Origin: Moniliophthora roreri
Lineage: Eukaryota; Basidiomycota; Agaricomycetes; Agaricales; Marasmiaceae
Length of the DNA stretch: 64,000 nucleotides
Direction of reading: 5' to 3'
NCBI GenBank assembly: GCA_001466705.2
Contig: LATX02000224.1
Location: forward strand, 124,001-188,000
In this document: in pieces, positions 1-11,834 of the stretch
Layout of the letters: every line of letters begins with the position of its first letter
How positions within the stretch are numbered: the first letter of the stretch is position 1
Position numbers and translations under genes: made by a program
Notes under the pieces: generated by a model
Databases searched by the model: none
Seen by the model: the letters and a program-made list of their open reading frames with translations, nothing else
Told to the model about the DNA's origin: nothing

Positions 1-918
1 GAACCGGGATAACACAGCCACACTGATGGTTTTGAGCTGTAACATCCATCATCAACCGCTCAACTCATACATCGCGTCGTTGCAATATGGAGGAGTATGG
101 CCATATGGAGGCGGGAGGGAATACTCAATGAGTGGGTAAGGATACTTGAATCTATCACCGTGGTGGAACTCATTTATCTTTTTCAGATGCATCATAATAT
201 CGCTCGGCTCGGGCTACCCTTTATTCGTCATAGCTCTCCTCTTGACCGGAAAAATACCCCGTGGTGTCATTACTGTGCTTTTCTGTAACTTTTGTGGGTC
301 TCGTTCGCAAAACGTGCGTACCCAACTCAAATCATCATTACCCTCCATGTCGCCATCATGTCCATCACGAAAGTTTCCACACACTCTCCTCGCTGTTGAG
401 GACTGCGGGAAGCTGCGTATTCGAATTCGAGAACCCCGGTATCCGTCTCCGGGCTGGATTGGCTCATTGAGACGATCCTTGATGTTCATCAGGACTCCAA
501 ATACACCAGACACGCCGCTTTCCTTACCATCAAAGCATCAATACCCTCGACAATTCATCCTGCCTATGACGTCGTCGAGTTCAGCCTCGTAGTCGAAGCG
601 ATGAATGTACGCAGGGCTTGTCGTCGAGTTATGCCCGAACAGAGAGCTGAAACACTCCTAGGTGTGATTCTCCACCCACAATGAATTGGAGCCGTCGCCT
701 ATGTTGCCCATTACTACTCAAGCCTCCGTGACGAGACTCCAAAATACTTCAGTCTTACGTTCACGCCACCGCTCACACCTCGGCATTGGAGCTATGGGCA
801 GCGGCTACGAATATAAAAGCAGGGCTCGAACTGCTCAATCTGTATCATCTCAAGTTTCGCTCTTCTCTCCTCAACTTCAGCTTTATCTATTCTTCGCCTT
901 CTCAACTCTTTACACAAA
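1..918. other. Intergenic / upstream region
   Basis: No coding region can be supported here. The open frames on both strands are short, lack splice-consistent extensions and have no recognisable motif. The last ~110 bases hold the promoter of the secreted protein gene that starts at 919. Confidence 0.6.
812..819 (+). promoter_or_regulatory. TATA box of the secreted repeat-protein gene
   Basis: TATAAAAG lies about 100 bases upstream of the ATG at 919, followed by a pyrimidine-rich CT stretch (roughly 855-910) typical of strongly expressed fungal promoters. Confidence 0.6.
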
Positions 919-1727
919 ATGAAGACCTTCTCCCCAGCCTTGATCTCCCTTGTGCTCGCTGCTGCTGCTTCTGCTGCAGTGGTAAGTCTCCAAACTGCCT
1001 TCAATGTTCACGTTTTAATGCAAACTGATTCGCAAATTAGCTACCTCGTCAAGACGCCCCGACGTCTGTCAGCGAGTCTTCCCCAAGCTTCCCGAGCAGC
1101 GCAGCCTCATCAGGTTCCACGAGCATCGTAGTACCTACCGGTAGCGCTCCGCCTACTGGGGAACCATCTAGTGCTCCACCAACCGGTGTACCATCCAGTG
1201 GTACTGCGGTACCATCGAGTGCACCGCCAACTGAGGACCCATCGAGCGGAAGCGTCGAACCAACAGGTGTTTCTTCCAGTGGTGCATCTGCTCCTACTGG
1301 TGAACCGTCTTCCGGAAGTGTACCACCAACCGGAGGCACATCGAGTGAAACTGCTGATCCTACTGGTGCACCGTCCAGTGGTGCATCTGCTCCTACTGGT
1401 GAGCCCTCGTCCGGAAGTGCATCACCAACTGGAGGTCCATCGAGTGGAAGTGTCGATCCTACTGGTGTACCCTCTAGCGGTGCCTCAGCTCCCACCGGCG
1501 GGCAATCATCTGGAGGCGCGCCACCAACTGAAGGATCATCGAGTGGAGCATCCGAACCGACTGAGCAGCCATCATCCCCCACAGGCTTCCCAACTGGACG
1601 ACCTAGCGGATTCCCGACTTCCTGGCCACCTGAATCCTGGCCTACCGGACGTCCTCATCGCGGTCCTTATCGTGGACCTCAGAGAGGAGGTGATAACGAC
1701 GACAACAACCGAGGCGATAACAACTAA
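919..1727 (+). CDS. Secreted Pro/Ser/Thr/Gly-rich repeat protein
   Basis: Exon 1 (919-981) encodes a signal peptide, MKTFSPALISLVLAAAASAA. A 59-nt intron (982-1040, GTAAGT...TTAG) follows, then exon 2 (1041-1727), giving about 249 residues. The mature chain starts near LPRQ, a plausible Kex2-type site, and is built almost wholly of degenerate units like PTG-x-PSSG-x-xx (about 10 residues). The C-terminus switches to RPHRGPYRGPQRGG and an acidic/Asn tail (GDNDDNN). There is no catalytic motif and no hydrophobic C-terminal GPI signal, so a secreted wall-associated or extracellular mucin-like protein is likely. Ser/Thr density predicts heavy O-glycosylation. The long open frame on the opposite strand is a by-product of the repeat. 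The assignment as secreted is firm; the function is unknown. Confidence 0.85.
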
Positions 1728-2001
1728 ATGACATGGAGTAATTGGATTCGTGCGTTTTGTCTTCTTTTTCCCGAATTATAAACTATATAGCTAACTAGTT
1801 GTACCTTAGAATCTGTTTTAACTTATTTCGCCGTCTCGAGCACGACTCGCACTTATTTATCACTATCATTAATTTTCCTTCTCTGTCCCGCTCCCAGTGT
1901 TTGTATCTCGATCTCAGAATATACTATCATACACTACTTGTACAAGAAACCAGTTACAGACCGACTCGGATAGCAAACATATATTCGACAAGAATATAGA
2001 A

Positions 2002-3116
2002 TCAAAACCCATTCCTCCTCGCCTCATGCCACTGCGCCAAACTTGCCGCCTCCACCTCCCAGATGTGCTTACACAGCTTGTTATATCTGTCCACGTACGA
2101 CTTCATCCCATGCTGCGTAACAATAAAATTCAAATCATCGCTCTCCAACATCCTTCCCCATCCTTGATCTCCGCCGAACATCAGCTCTTCCCATAACTCC
2201 TTCAATCTCTTCAGGTACTCCTCATACCTCCACGCCTCTTTCCCGCCACCAATATTCTTTGCGATAACATAGAACGTCGACCTCGTCGCGTGAATATTCA
2301 CCGGTTTCCATGTCCGGATGTCCTCGGCGAGCATATCGAGCATATAAATAATTTGCGCAGTGACCTTCCTATCCGGCATGGAAAGTTTGAGTATAATCGT
2401 CCCGCCCGGTGCAACACAAAACAATCCCAGAACCAGAGACGAAATTATCAGCCTATCGCCAATCAAATGCACGTTCTTTCCCGAAGTATGCGTGCGAAGA
2501 GGGTGTCCGTCGAGTATAACGAGGTTGAAGGGTGCTGCGTCTGGGGGGAAAGGGAACGGCTGTAGATAGGGACTAGGGATCCATGTTGTTCCTAGTTGGA
2601 AGGAGGTGACGTCTGCCCATATAAGGAAGTACCGTGTAAAGTCCGAGTCCTCGAGGAGGCACGCGTGCCCGCCGCTTTGGGTTGGGAGGGATATACCCGT
2701 TCCAGAGGCGAGAGGATAATGGGATAGGATGTATGATGAGAAGCCACCTGGGCAGCATCTGAACGTGTAGTCAATATTGTGTGGAACGGAACGGAAAAGT
2801 CTTGCACTGCTTGCCCGACGTCCAAGAAATGCAACGGATGTTGAAATGAAATCAAACCAAACGTCTGATCAATTTCTTCCATTACATTCTTCATTGCATT
2901 GAACCAATTCTTGCTGATCTCTGGGTCCTGTTTATCAGCCAGGCGTTGTTGGTAGTCAAGGTGAGCTTGGAGGGTCGGGCCACGCTGTTTCCACGTGTTT
3001 CGTTTATTAGCCGCTGGCAGCGTAAATAAGGGTAACTAGTTACTGACCGCACGCAGCTTATGCAGATTGTTCAGTTCGTTTCTTTTAAGAAATGCAGGCG
3101 TGAGTCTGGCATCCAT
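2002..3116 (-). CDS. FtsJ/RrmJ-type SAM-dependent methyltransferase-like protein
   Basis: Three exons, 3048-3116, 2815-2984 and 2002-2758, sum to 996 nt (331 residues). SAM-binding motif I, FLDVGCCPGGFSSYIL, is split across intron 2. Downstream come a motif-IV-like VILDGHPLR and a beta-strand/Lys segment, GGTIILKLS, as in the FtsJ fold of 2'-O-ribose methyltransferases. The motif is complete only if intron 2 uses a GC donor (GG|GCAAGC); the GT-donor alternative destroys it. The C-terminal ~120 residues are helical, charged and lineage-specific. These FtsJ-domain proteins are expanded in mushrooms and their substrates are mostly unknown, so a role in rRNA or mRNA cap methylation cannot be claimed. 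The start is the first ATG and gives a 23-codon first exon. Confidence 0.8.
2759..2814 (-). other. GC-AG intron in the FtsJ-type gene
   Basis: Donor GCAAGC and acceptor TTCAG. Removal joins GG and A to complete the Gly of the DVGCCPGG motif and keeps the frame over the whole gene. Confidence 0.75.
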
Positions 3117-5270
3117 GGTTCAGGGGAGGTGGTGGTCAAGTGGAAGAAGCTTGCGCAATTAGCTTCTCTTTATATATAATTTGTCAACGCCGCTGCCAGC
3201 GCTTTGCTGCGGGGCACATGCCTGTCATCAGAGTTTGATTTAAGGCGCTCAAGAAGTACAATGACATGTCGAGCGTCTTGGTTCAAGAACGATAGCCAAA
3301 GCTGTGTATCATTCATAGAATACAACGATTGACTGAATCGGTATCCTTTGCTAGAACATTAGTACAGAAGTAGCAAATATCAGCTTGATACAGTAATTAT
3401 CGAGGGTTTGGAAAGGTTTTGAGACCTGAGAAAGACCAGGTGTCCTAGCAAGGGTCCTAGCAGAGATATACAGTATGATTCCTTTATCCGACTCATCAGT
3501 CTAACAGCATACAGCAGTAGCGCACTTATGTCCACAACTATATAACAACTTGAACTCGGGGGCCTCGGACGTATTGGACAATTGAGCGCCGAAAAGGCGG
3601 TGCATCAGAAGCCGACTCTTTTGATGGAAGTACAGCCTGAGCTGCTTTGTGTTTTTAGGTTCAGGGATGCTGCAGAAGCGAACAAGGTCGTCAGCAACGT
3701 CGAATGAGAGAATAAGAGAAACAATGTACTCCGCTCCAACGAAAATAACAGTCATAGCCAGCATTCTCATTAGACACGAACATACTGGCAACGCACCGAC
3801 TTCTTCGCCAGGGCCTGCGTTGGAAGTCAGACAGCTGCAAAGACAAACCACCGACTGACAACGACGTAAATATCCTCTTTGAGGCATGAACTATCATCGA
3901 CACCCGTTCTTCACACTTATGGAGGAATCGGACGCGATAGTGTAACGTACACTAGTCCGAGCTTGAGGGAACTTGAACGTAGTCGATGCTGGAGAAGCCA
4001 ACCAGGTCGTCAGCCACGTTATCGAACAAGGGAATGTAGAGAACCACATACTGTGCTGCAAAGACATGGCCTCGTATCGAGCGTTGTTAGTCAAGATAGC
4101 GACGATAGCGTGAAATTGCGTGGATCGATGTACCGCACTCAGTGTCAGGCAAATGACGAGCTTTGTTCCCAGCAGAACCGACTTTGGGTTCCGGGTTACT
4201 TGATCTTCGGATGAGTTTGGGTGAGGCCGAGCCGCTACAAACTTTGGAGATCCAAACAGCCTACCGACATGATTACGAACAAGACTAGAAGAGGTACCCA
4301 GTGAATTGATGGTTATGATGTACCAGGAGTCGTCGAAATCTTCCTAGGGACAACAACAGGAGCTTTTCTGTAATGACTAGATCGGAGAAATAGTTCCAAG
4401 AACTGATTGACGAGGTGAATTGAATGAATCAGAGCACGTATAAGATACGCTCGACGCGGATACTGATATTTCTCCGAGCTGTTAGATATATTGGAGTCTG
4501 CGTCGAGGGAGTTGGTGATGAATTTGACGATGCAGTCGATAGAAAGTGGCCTCCTACCTTGAGGTTTGAATGATTTCTCCTGGGATGCTTCCAGGCCTAG
4601 CAGCCCAGCGAAAGAACTCAGTTTGTATCGAAACTATTCGGCAGATTTTCTGTCGTGAACCTGAGCGAGCTGCGAGACAAGCTATGTCAGTCAGGCTGAA
4701 TTGAAGAAAGAGTGTAGACGCACCAGAGCCAAGCGACAGTTTCCGGCACCGATATTATTCAGCCTCTCAGCTTATCATCTTGATGGCCTGAACAGCTGGA
4801 TCGTTGATATTCAGAAGGATATTGACCGGCTTCAAACACGAAAGCACCCGACCCGTCTACCCTTTTCATAATGCCACCTTCCTATGATGTGCTTTAGGCC
4901 AAGGCAGACACTAGGAGAGCGGGATAACTACATGAGTAAAGATTTACGGCGACATGCGTCGGCAATGTGATGGAGAGAGTCAAGGGCACCCTTACTTTAG
5001 CGCAGCAACACGTGGCTTTTCGGCGCCTCTGGATTTGTTTTATCTTCCCGGCAACGTAAAATATGTCGCGTGAACGCGACTCGCGTTTTCGACCTCCATT
5101 TTAGATATGAGAAAGACCAGAATCGATTTGAGCAAAATACATAGACAAGTAGATACATTTTTTTTGGATTACCGAGAACTCAAACGAAAGCATACCAATA
5201 CAATTGAAAAAATTCTGACATCCGTGATTCTGTGCAATTCAAACAACTCCGTAAATTGTGAAGGTGATAG
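3117..5270. other. Gene-poor region with an internal duplicated segment
   Basis: No complete gene is supported. Two related minus-strand peptides are visible, near 3640-3735 (VADDLVRFCSI) and near 3960-4050 (VADDLVGFSSI), about 320 bases apart. Their DNA shares an AGGTCGTCAGC core. They look like duplicated exon remnants of an unrecognised protein. The rest (4100-5270) shows no coding signal. Confidence 0.4.
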
Positions 5271-6903
5271 TTAAGCATGGGGTGCGTTTTGCCAGTTAGC
5301 ATAGTATTCATTGATCTCTGAAAGTTGTTCGATACAAATCAGCTTTATTTGGACAAGCGTATAAAGTGAAGACGTACGGTGATGCGGAGCGTTCAAGATA
5401 ATGTCTGGGATGGGCTGAGGATCAACTGGCGGTGGTTCATCTTGCATCTTCCTGGGTCCTTCCGATTCCAGGAGCTCCCAGGCACCGCCAACATGTACGT
5501 AGGGATACTGCTGAAGTTGATCTTTCTCAGGTGGTGGGATGGTCGGGACTGGGTCGTCCTGATTGACGATGCGGAAAAGATACCGGCGTCCACCAGACGG
5601 AGTGAGCTCAGAGACTTTCTGGAAGAACGGTGGGGTGCAAACACGTGGGGCAGCGAGGCTGTACATGTCGCCAAAGTGGAATTTGGCGATCCGAGGCTCG
5701 TCTTGTCGGCGCAGGAACTCGCCATAAGTCAGTGTGCAGTATGCGCCACCGAGAGAATGTCCCTGAAGCAGATATCTTAGTAATAGTTCATAACAAGGCC
5801 AGGAAGAGATCCCAACCGTAAAGTGTAATATAGGCTTGTCACCGTGGTCGTCGTAAGCCTTGGTCAATTGATCCAGCATTACATCTGCAGTAAAGAGAGA
5901 CTGGGAGTCAATGCTGAAGACGAGATGGCCAGGATAAAGAATGGGCATACCAAAAGCCACTTCGTACTTTGCTGTCTTGAATTTTCCAAAGAGGCCCTTA
6001 AAGAAGCCACTGTGTACCAAAGCCCCCCAGGCGATCTCCGGAGGGTCCGGGGCCATGGTCACCCAATCCAAGTCAGTGATAATCTCTCTGGCATTAGAGG
6101 TTCCCTAATGAGAAATCCGAGTTAGGATACAGTGAGTCAAAAAGTAGAAGCACGAGCCTTATATGTCACTCCCATGAACGGTTTGCTCTTGTCATTACTT
6201 ACAAAGAGGCCACAAAAAGCGCCACTGTGGAGACAACTGCCTTGCGGACTCTCATCGTGGAAATCTCAAGTAGCTGACAGTGAGTGGACAAACTGGCTTT
6301 AAATCTGGTGGCAAGACTTTACCGCAAAGCTGGACAAAGGTACAGTCCAAGGCCTTGGCCTGAATAGAAATATAAGAATGTCCTGCGTAGAATGGCGAAT
6401 GCACCAAGCGAAATACTGACCACTTCGTTAATAGTCTCCTGCGATTTCTCAATATGAGATATCGCAGAGTCAAAATCACCTTTGCGAGCAGCTATGATGG
6501 CCTCGAAGATTTCATCTTCCTTGCTGTCGACAGACATTACACCTCTGCGCATAAGAAACTAATGGCAAAAACTCACCGAAAGGAGACACCGGCACTCTCC
6601 ACCAGAGTGAAAAAGACAGTGTTCCAGTTTGGAGAACTGGGAGACTGACTGGTGCATTCTGTAGACATCGTCAGTATACATTATACGGGGCTCACAAAGG
6701 TTGGAAGAAGACATACGTGCATCTTTAGCAGCCTGAAGAGCACCCGGATTAGCTTTGATCCAGTCGATGGTGTCTTCTAGAGTCAAATAGGAGTCTGGCG
6801 GTATCTTGCCTGGCGGCATGCGTTCATTCGGGAGCTCAAAATGAGCAAGCTGCCGAGCGTGGCTGTCCCGAATGTTGCGTAGAATGGTACGGGAAAGTGC
6901 CAT
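5271..6903 (-). CDS. Class 3 (fungal triacylglycerol) lipase-like alpha/beta hydrolase
   Basis: Eight exons (6717-6903, 6577-6658, 6421-6544, 6323-6359, 6158-6264, 5817-6104, 5378-5762, 5271-5317) sum to 1257 nt, 418 residues. The nucleophile elbow is GHSLGG, split by a 54-nt in-frame intron. The catalytic Asp is probably in NQDDPVPTIPP, and a His lies near the C-terminal HHQINEYYANW. PFMGVTYKGTSNAREI is the family's conserved strand leading to the oxyanion/lid region. There is no signal peptide, so an intracellular lipase or esterase on acylglycerols is likelier than a secreted one. Intron 5 has a GC donor. Every other junction is GT-AG and all phases agree. Confidence 0.88.
6105..6157 (-). 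other. GC-AG intron in the lipase gene
   Basis: Donor GCTCGT, branch-like CCTAAC, acceptor ATTAG. It joins TYK to GTSNARE, restoring the conserved Lys-Gly-Thr segment in phase. No GT donor nearby does this. Confidence 0.65.
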
Positions 6904-8748
6904 GTTATAGTAAGAAACGTGAGGCTGTCAAAGTGCAGCTTCCCTCTCGCCTACTTTTTATCATTGAGCTCCTACCCAAAAGAATGATTTCAAGTGACCC
7001 CATGATCTGCCCTGCGGATTCACTAGATGTCACCTCGACAGGTGCCCCAATCAGATAGAATGGAAGGTAATATAAACGCAATAGATACACCCCAAATCGC
7101 CGCCCAGCAAAACAAGGCGAGATAAATGGATGCATTCGAGACGTCAAAATTTGCCAAGGTTCACCTTGTTCATTTGATTGCTAGGATCCAACCCTGCAAC
7201 ATACAAGACATCCGTCATTGGAATGGAGGACTAGTGCCCATCCTGCCTCGAGTCAAAATTGGATGAAGAAAAAGATACGACATAGACTCAAGCACCTGAG
7301 GTGAGCGGCAGAACAGAACGGACAGCATAGAACAAAGTCGGGCTGAGCTCCAACATCACGGGGGGAGAGAGTGGTATTCGGTGCTGACATGTATTTGAGT
7401 TCGCATCCGAACAACAGGTTTGACAAGATAGACACAGAGCGCAGAGCACAGGTGACCACAAGTAAACAGCAAAACAACAGGTTTGACAAGATAGACGCAG
7501 AATGCAGAGCACAGGTGATTACAAGTAAACAGCAAAGGAAGAAGAGAGAATGGCATCTTCAATTTTGAAGCACCCGGTGATGAGAGCCGTTCGGCAAAAC
7601 ACTCGTCTGCTTTTGAGACCAAAAAAATCTGTCGTGTGTGTAGCTTCAATGGCGATATAGAGGAAAAAACAAGGTATACACACGCCATGTGAGGTATTAT
7701 ATGTCGTCAAATCAGTCATGAGCGAGATGTAAAACCAGCACCTGGCGATGATATCCTTTCCTTGAACCAGGTACGACAAAATTCGTTTACAGTTTCCTGG
7801 TGCAGTCGATTGGCAGGTTTCTAGGTGAGAAGTTGGCTACTAACGGTATCCCGGCTTTAACTCCCTGAATATGGGCACGAGTTCTCGTATCATGGAGATG
7901 GTAGACAGTAGCAAGAGTGTCGGAGCGCGAGGTCGAAGGCGCAGAAGAAGAAATTTCAGCGTGGGAACGACCGATAGCGCTTCCCTCGGCAGATTGCCTC
8001 CTCACCGAATCCGAGTCGTACACCCCCAAGAACCGCCCGACTCTTCCTATAAGTAGTCAGAGAAGAGGAGACACGGTTTTTTTTCCCTGGCCCAGACGTG
8101 AGATTGGATTCCCGGGCAAAAAACATGCATTGCAAGATGCGAGGGAGAAATGTCGCTTTTTTTTTCTTTTTTTTTTTCAGGATACTTATCCGAGTTTGCA
8201 GCAACTAGTGAGATACGTCGTAGATCCTGAACCAAAAAAAAAAAGAAACTTGGTGAGAAAAACAGAGAAATTCCCGAGCCATTGTGTTTTCTTATTTTTG
8301 TTTTCTCGGTACGGTGATACCGCGAGGTAGAACCTGCTGCATCGACTGATTCCGATGCTCTGAAAGACCGTAGAGTCAAAGAACGCCCGCCGCAAAAAAA
8401 AAAAAAAAAAAAGTCAAACTTTAGACACGAATCCGAATCGCAGAGAGAGCAAAAGAAAACGAAATTTATATTCGACTTGACTGTACACAAAGCGTTTTAG
8501 AAATACACTCGACAAAAAGAAAAACACGGAAAAAAAAAAAAAAAAAAAAGAGGAAAACTTTTACCTATATATAAAGCTCGACAATTCTTTTTTTATACAC
8601 AGAGACCAAAAAAAAATAATAAGAGTTCTAGCGTAGCGTATCAAAAAGAGAGGAAAGAAAAAGAAAAAGAAGAGAAAGCGATTCCACATGGGGATTATCG
8701 TATCATATACCATATTCTCTCCTAATCGTCCACACACGCACGCTTTTT
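6904..8748. other. Intergenic, A/T-homopolymer-rich
   Basis: Contains the 63-bp tandem duplication at 7411-7536 and several long A or T runs between about 8155 and 8600. The part next to 8749 is the 3' flank of the zinc-finger gene. No gene supported. Confidence 0.5.
7411..7536. repeat. Tandem duplication, two 63-bp units
   Basis: The unit beginning ACAACAGGTTTGACAAGATA occurs twice with period 63 and only a few mismatches (ACAGAGCG against GCAGAATG). It is not in a supported gene. Confidence 0.85.
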
Positions 8749-10302
8749 TTACATGGGCGCAGCATACGCACCAAGTAAACCAACACTCCCACCTCCATTC
8801 GGTAACCCATTCATCCCATGTCCATGCGCGTGTCCATGCGTATCACCACCACCACTCGTTCTCCTCTTCTTCTCCCCACCACCACCACCACCCTGAGCAC
8901 CAACATCACTACTACTACTCAACAACGCAAACTCGTGACCCGGAGAAAACATCCCCCCTGTCCCATTCACAAACTGCTGATGATGAAACGTCGAATGATT
9001 ATGCGGATCACTCTTCCTCCCAATCGCATGTAAAATCGGTGGGCTGACCGAACTCTCTAGTTGGAGATTCGGCGGAGAAGAAGACCCAGTCCCAGTGCCT
9101 TCCTCTCCATCATCTTCGTCATCCCCATCCTCCGCATCAGAAGTCGTACTCGAATCATCTCGATATCGTTTATGATTATCCGATTCGAGAGTTTGGGAAG
9201 CGAGTCGTTTGAAACTGGGTCGGCGTTTACTTGGAGAAGTACTACCGCCACCACCACCTTCTCGAGTATCGGGAGCAAAGCTAACTTGCACCTGCTGTCC
9301 TTGTCCCTGTTGTCCCTGCTGCTGCTGCTGAGGAGCCGCCGCCTTCTTCCTCACCCTCGGAACAAGATTCAAATTCGTAGGTGCTTTACGAGCCAACACC
9401 GCAGCTTCATAACTCTTCAAATCATCCGCATTCCCTACCGCCGCAGCTCCCGCTCCCCCCACTCCCGCAACCTGTCCTTGCCCCTGTTGAACCGCCGTAT
9501 TAGGATTACTCTGACTCTTTGTATACCCATACCCATTCACAACAGGTAAGATATACCCAGCTCTCGAATGATCATCCATCGTAGCTGTAGGCGTTTTGGC
9601 GCTAGGTAATGAAGTGACTCTTTGTCGACGGTATGAAGGACCGGGTGAGAGCATGTTGATGTCTCCGTTTCCTCCTCCTCCTCCTCCTCCGCCGCCGCCG
9701 GTAAGCGGCGTACGCATATACTGCTTCCAAAACTCTCTCAACTCTTTGGTTTCTTGTTCCCTCGAACCGGGAGTTTGAGCTGCAGGTGGTAAAACAACTC
9801 CTCCTGCTCCTCCTATAGCACTACCAGAAGACGTACTCGGTCTCTGAGTTGAGTGTAACCCATACCCACTAACACCTCCTCCAACTTGCTGGTGTTGACC
9901 CTGACCCGAACCCGAACCCGCCTGTAAATGATTCACATGCCCTTGGGGATTATCAAACAGTTTGGGCATGGGCGTCACATCACCCACTTCGAGCGCATCC
10001 ATGACGTCACTGAAAAAGGGTTGTCCATCGTTGGCCAGGCCAGCGAGAACGTTGGGGTCATCGAGAGACATGAGACCGAATGCGCTGGAAAAACCTCCTT
10101 CGCCGGCGGTTCCGGGTCGAGGAGCGGAATAGTCGTCTCGAGTACCGGAGGATGTACCGGGACGAGAGGTTTGTGAGATGTTGAGAGGAGGTGAGGAAGA
10201 GGATGTGTTGCGTTGGTGTTGTTGGGGGATACGTTGAGGGAGGTGGTAGTCCTAACCAAAATCAAGACGGCATTAGCGAGGGGGGGAAAACGAGCGAGGC
10301 AG

Positions 10303-10333
<31 letters not shown>

Positions 10334-11834
10334 GAGACTTACGCGATACGACCCCGCATGTCCATCTAAACTTAGATTAACACTCGAACTACTCGCACTA
10401 CCGGATACACTCCCACTATCATCTCCTGATCCTCTATCTCGTAATGTGTAATACGGATCGTAGCCACCTACAAAGGCCTCTTAGCATCCCGTGAAGGAAA
10501 AACAAACAACATTGAAACCCGACTCACCCGCATGCTGATGTTGATTATACAACTGCCTAGCAATAACAGCTTGTATATCCTTATCCAAACTCCCCGACGG
10601 CCTATCCGATTCGGACTCACTTCCACTCCAAGTCTGCCATGTATGAGGTGATCCGCCCAAAGATCCTCTTCGGAGTAACTCGGCTTGTTGAGCGCGGTAT
10701 TTTGATGCATAGTCACCTCCACTTGCTCCGGCACCAGCACCTTCATCACCAGAATGAGTACCAGCGCCTTGAGAATAAAGAGGTGGAAAAGTGAACTGTG
10801 AAGAGTATAAACCAGAAGCTGTACCATCTGGTGGTGGACCGAGGAATAGATCATCACTTGTTCCGTATACACCTGTTGCTGGGGCGTATGGATGCCCATG
10901 CGCCAGATGCATCTGCTGTTGAAACGGTGGCATCGCAGGATGATGAGGATGATGATGAGGATGATGAGGATGGTGAGGATGATGCGCTGGAATTCCATTG
11001 ATGGCCGTTGGAACAACTTGCGGTTGAGCTCCTCCTACTCCCGCTGTTGGACGAGGATTATGACCTGGTCCAATAGGCGCCGTCTGTCTATGAAACTTGA
11101 CATAGGTACATCGACACTTTCTCTGTACACATTTTGCACAGGGGTTACATCCATCGCAAGGTAAAGACGATGTAACGCATTGATCGCAAGCTTGTTTTGA
11201 AGTTGTGGCTCGAGTAGCGGAAGCGGCGCCTTTACGACGGTTTGTACCGGATGCGCTCGAGTTGGGTGGTTTTTCGCCTGCGTGGCATTTGTTGACGTGT
11301 CGGGATAAGAGGTCTGAGCGGGCGAATTGGTCGCCACAGTGTTGACATTTGTAAGGTCTGTCACCGGTGTCTAGGGATGGTTGTGTTAGTAAAGAGTACG
11401 TTTTTCAGGGATGAATGAATGTGGGGAAAAAAAAAAAAAAAAAAAAAAACTGGGGACTGATTGACAACGATGATGATCATCCCCCCCTATGTCTCTTCCT
11501 GAGCCACCACCTCCTCACACCTCCCCCTTCCCTATCCTCCTCCCACCAACGGAACGAAACGGAAGAGTATATTTAAATAATGCGAAGATAGAACGGTGGG
11601 TTACACATCAGCGCCGCGGAGACAACCTTCTTTTTTTTTTTCCCATCACCCGAGCGCCGCTCATCCACCGTCATTTGTGGCCCCCCCCCGCCCCCTTTTC
11701 TCAATCGTCTCGCACCCACAAAAAAAAAAAAACAGATAAAAGACAAGACACTCACGACTCCTCATATGCCTCGCAACATGTTGAGGCCTTGTAAAAGTTG
11801 CCTGACAAACAGGACATTTGTGGTCCCCTCCCAT
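8749..11834 (-). CDS. Transcription factor with tandem C2H2 zinc fingers plus a Zn2Cys6-like Cys cluster
   Basis: Four exons (11756-11834, 10528-11370, 10343-10467, 8749-10251) give 849 residues. Two adjacent C2H2 fingers begin at residue 5: CPVCQATFTRPQHVARHMRSH, split by intron 1, then CQHCGDQFARSDLLSRHVNKCH. After a basic Ser/Thr linker comes a Zn2Cys6-like cluster, CDQCVTSSLPCDGCNPCAKC, followed by VQRKCRCTYVKFHR. The remaining ~700 residues are low complexity: His/Pro repeats, poly-Gly (encoded by the CCT/GCC run near 9670-9700), poly-Gln, and an acidic patch (DAEDGDDEDDGEEG) that may act in activation. This C2H2 + Zn2Cys6 fusion is a known fungal regulator type. It is nuclear by inference; target genes cannot be read from sequence. 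Confidence 0.9.
10303..10331. repeat. A29 homopolymer inside an intron
   Basis: An unbroken run of 29 A (T on the transcribed strand) lies in intron 3 of the zinc-finger gene, just downstream of its GTAAGT donor. Similar A/T runs occur in intron 1 (11427-11450 and around 11720). Confidence 0.85.

Noticed and set aside
1049..1582. 177-codon minus-strand frame rich in PVGSTLPLDG repeats
   Set aside because: It is the antisense image of the repeat region of the secreted protein, which has the signal peptide, promoter and intron.
8688..9549. His/Thr- and Arg/Ser-rich plus-strand frames
   Set aside because: Antisense to the low-complexity C-terminal half of the zinc-finger protein.
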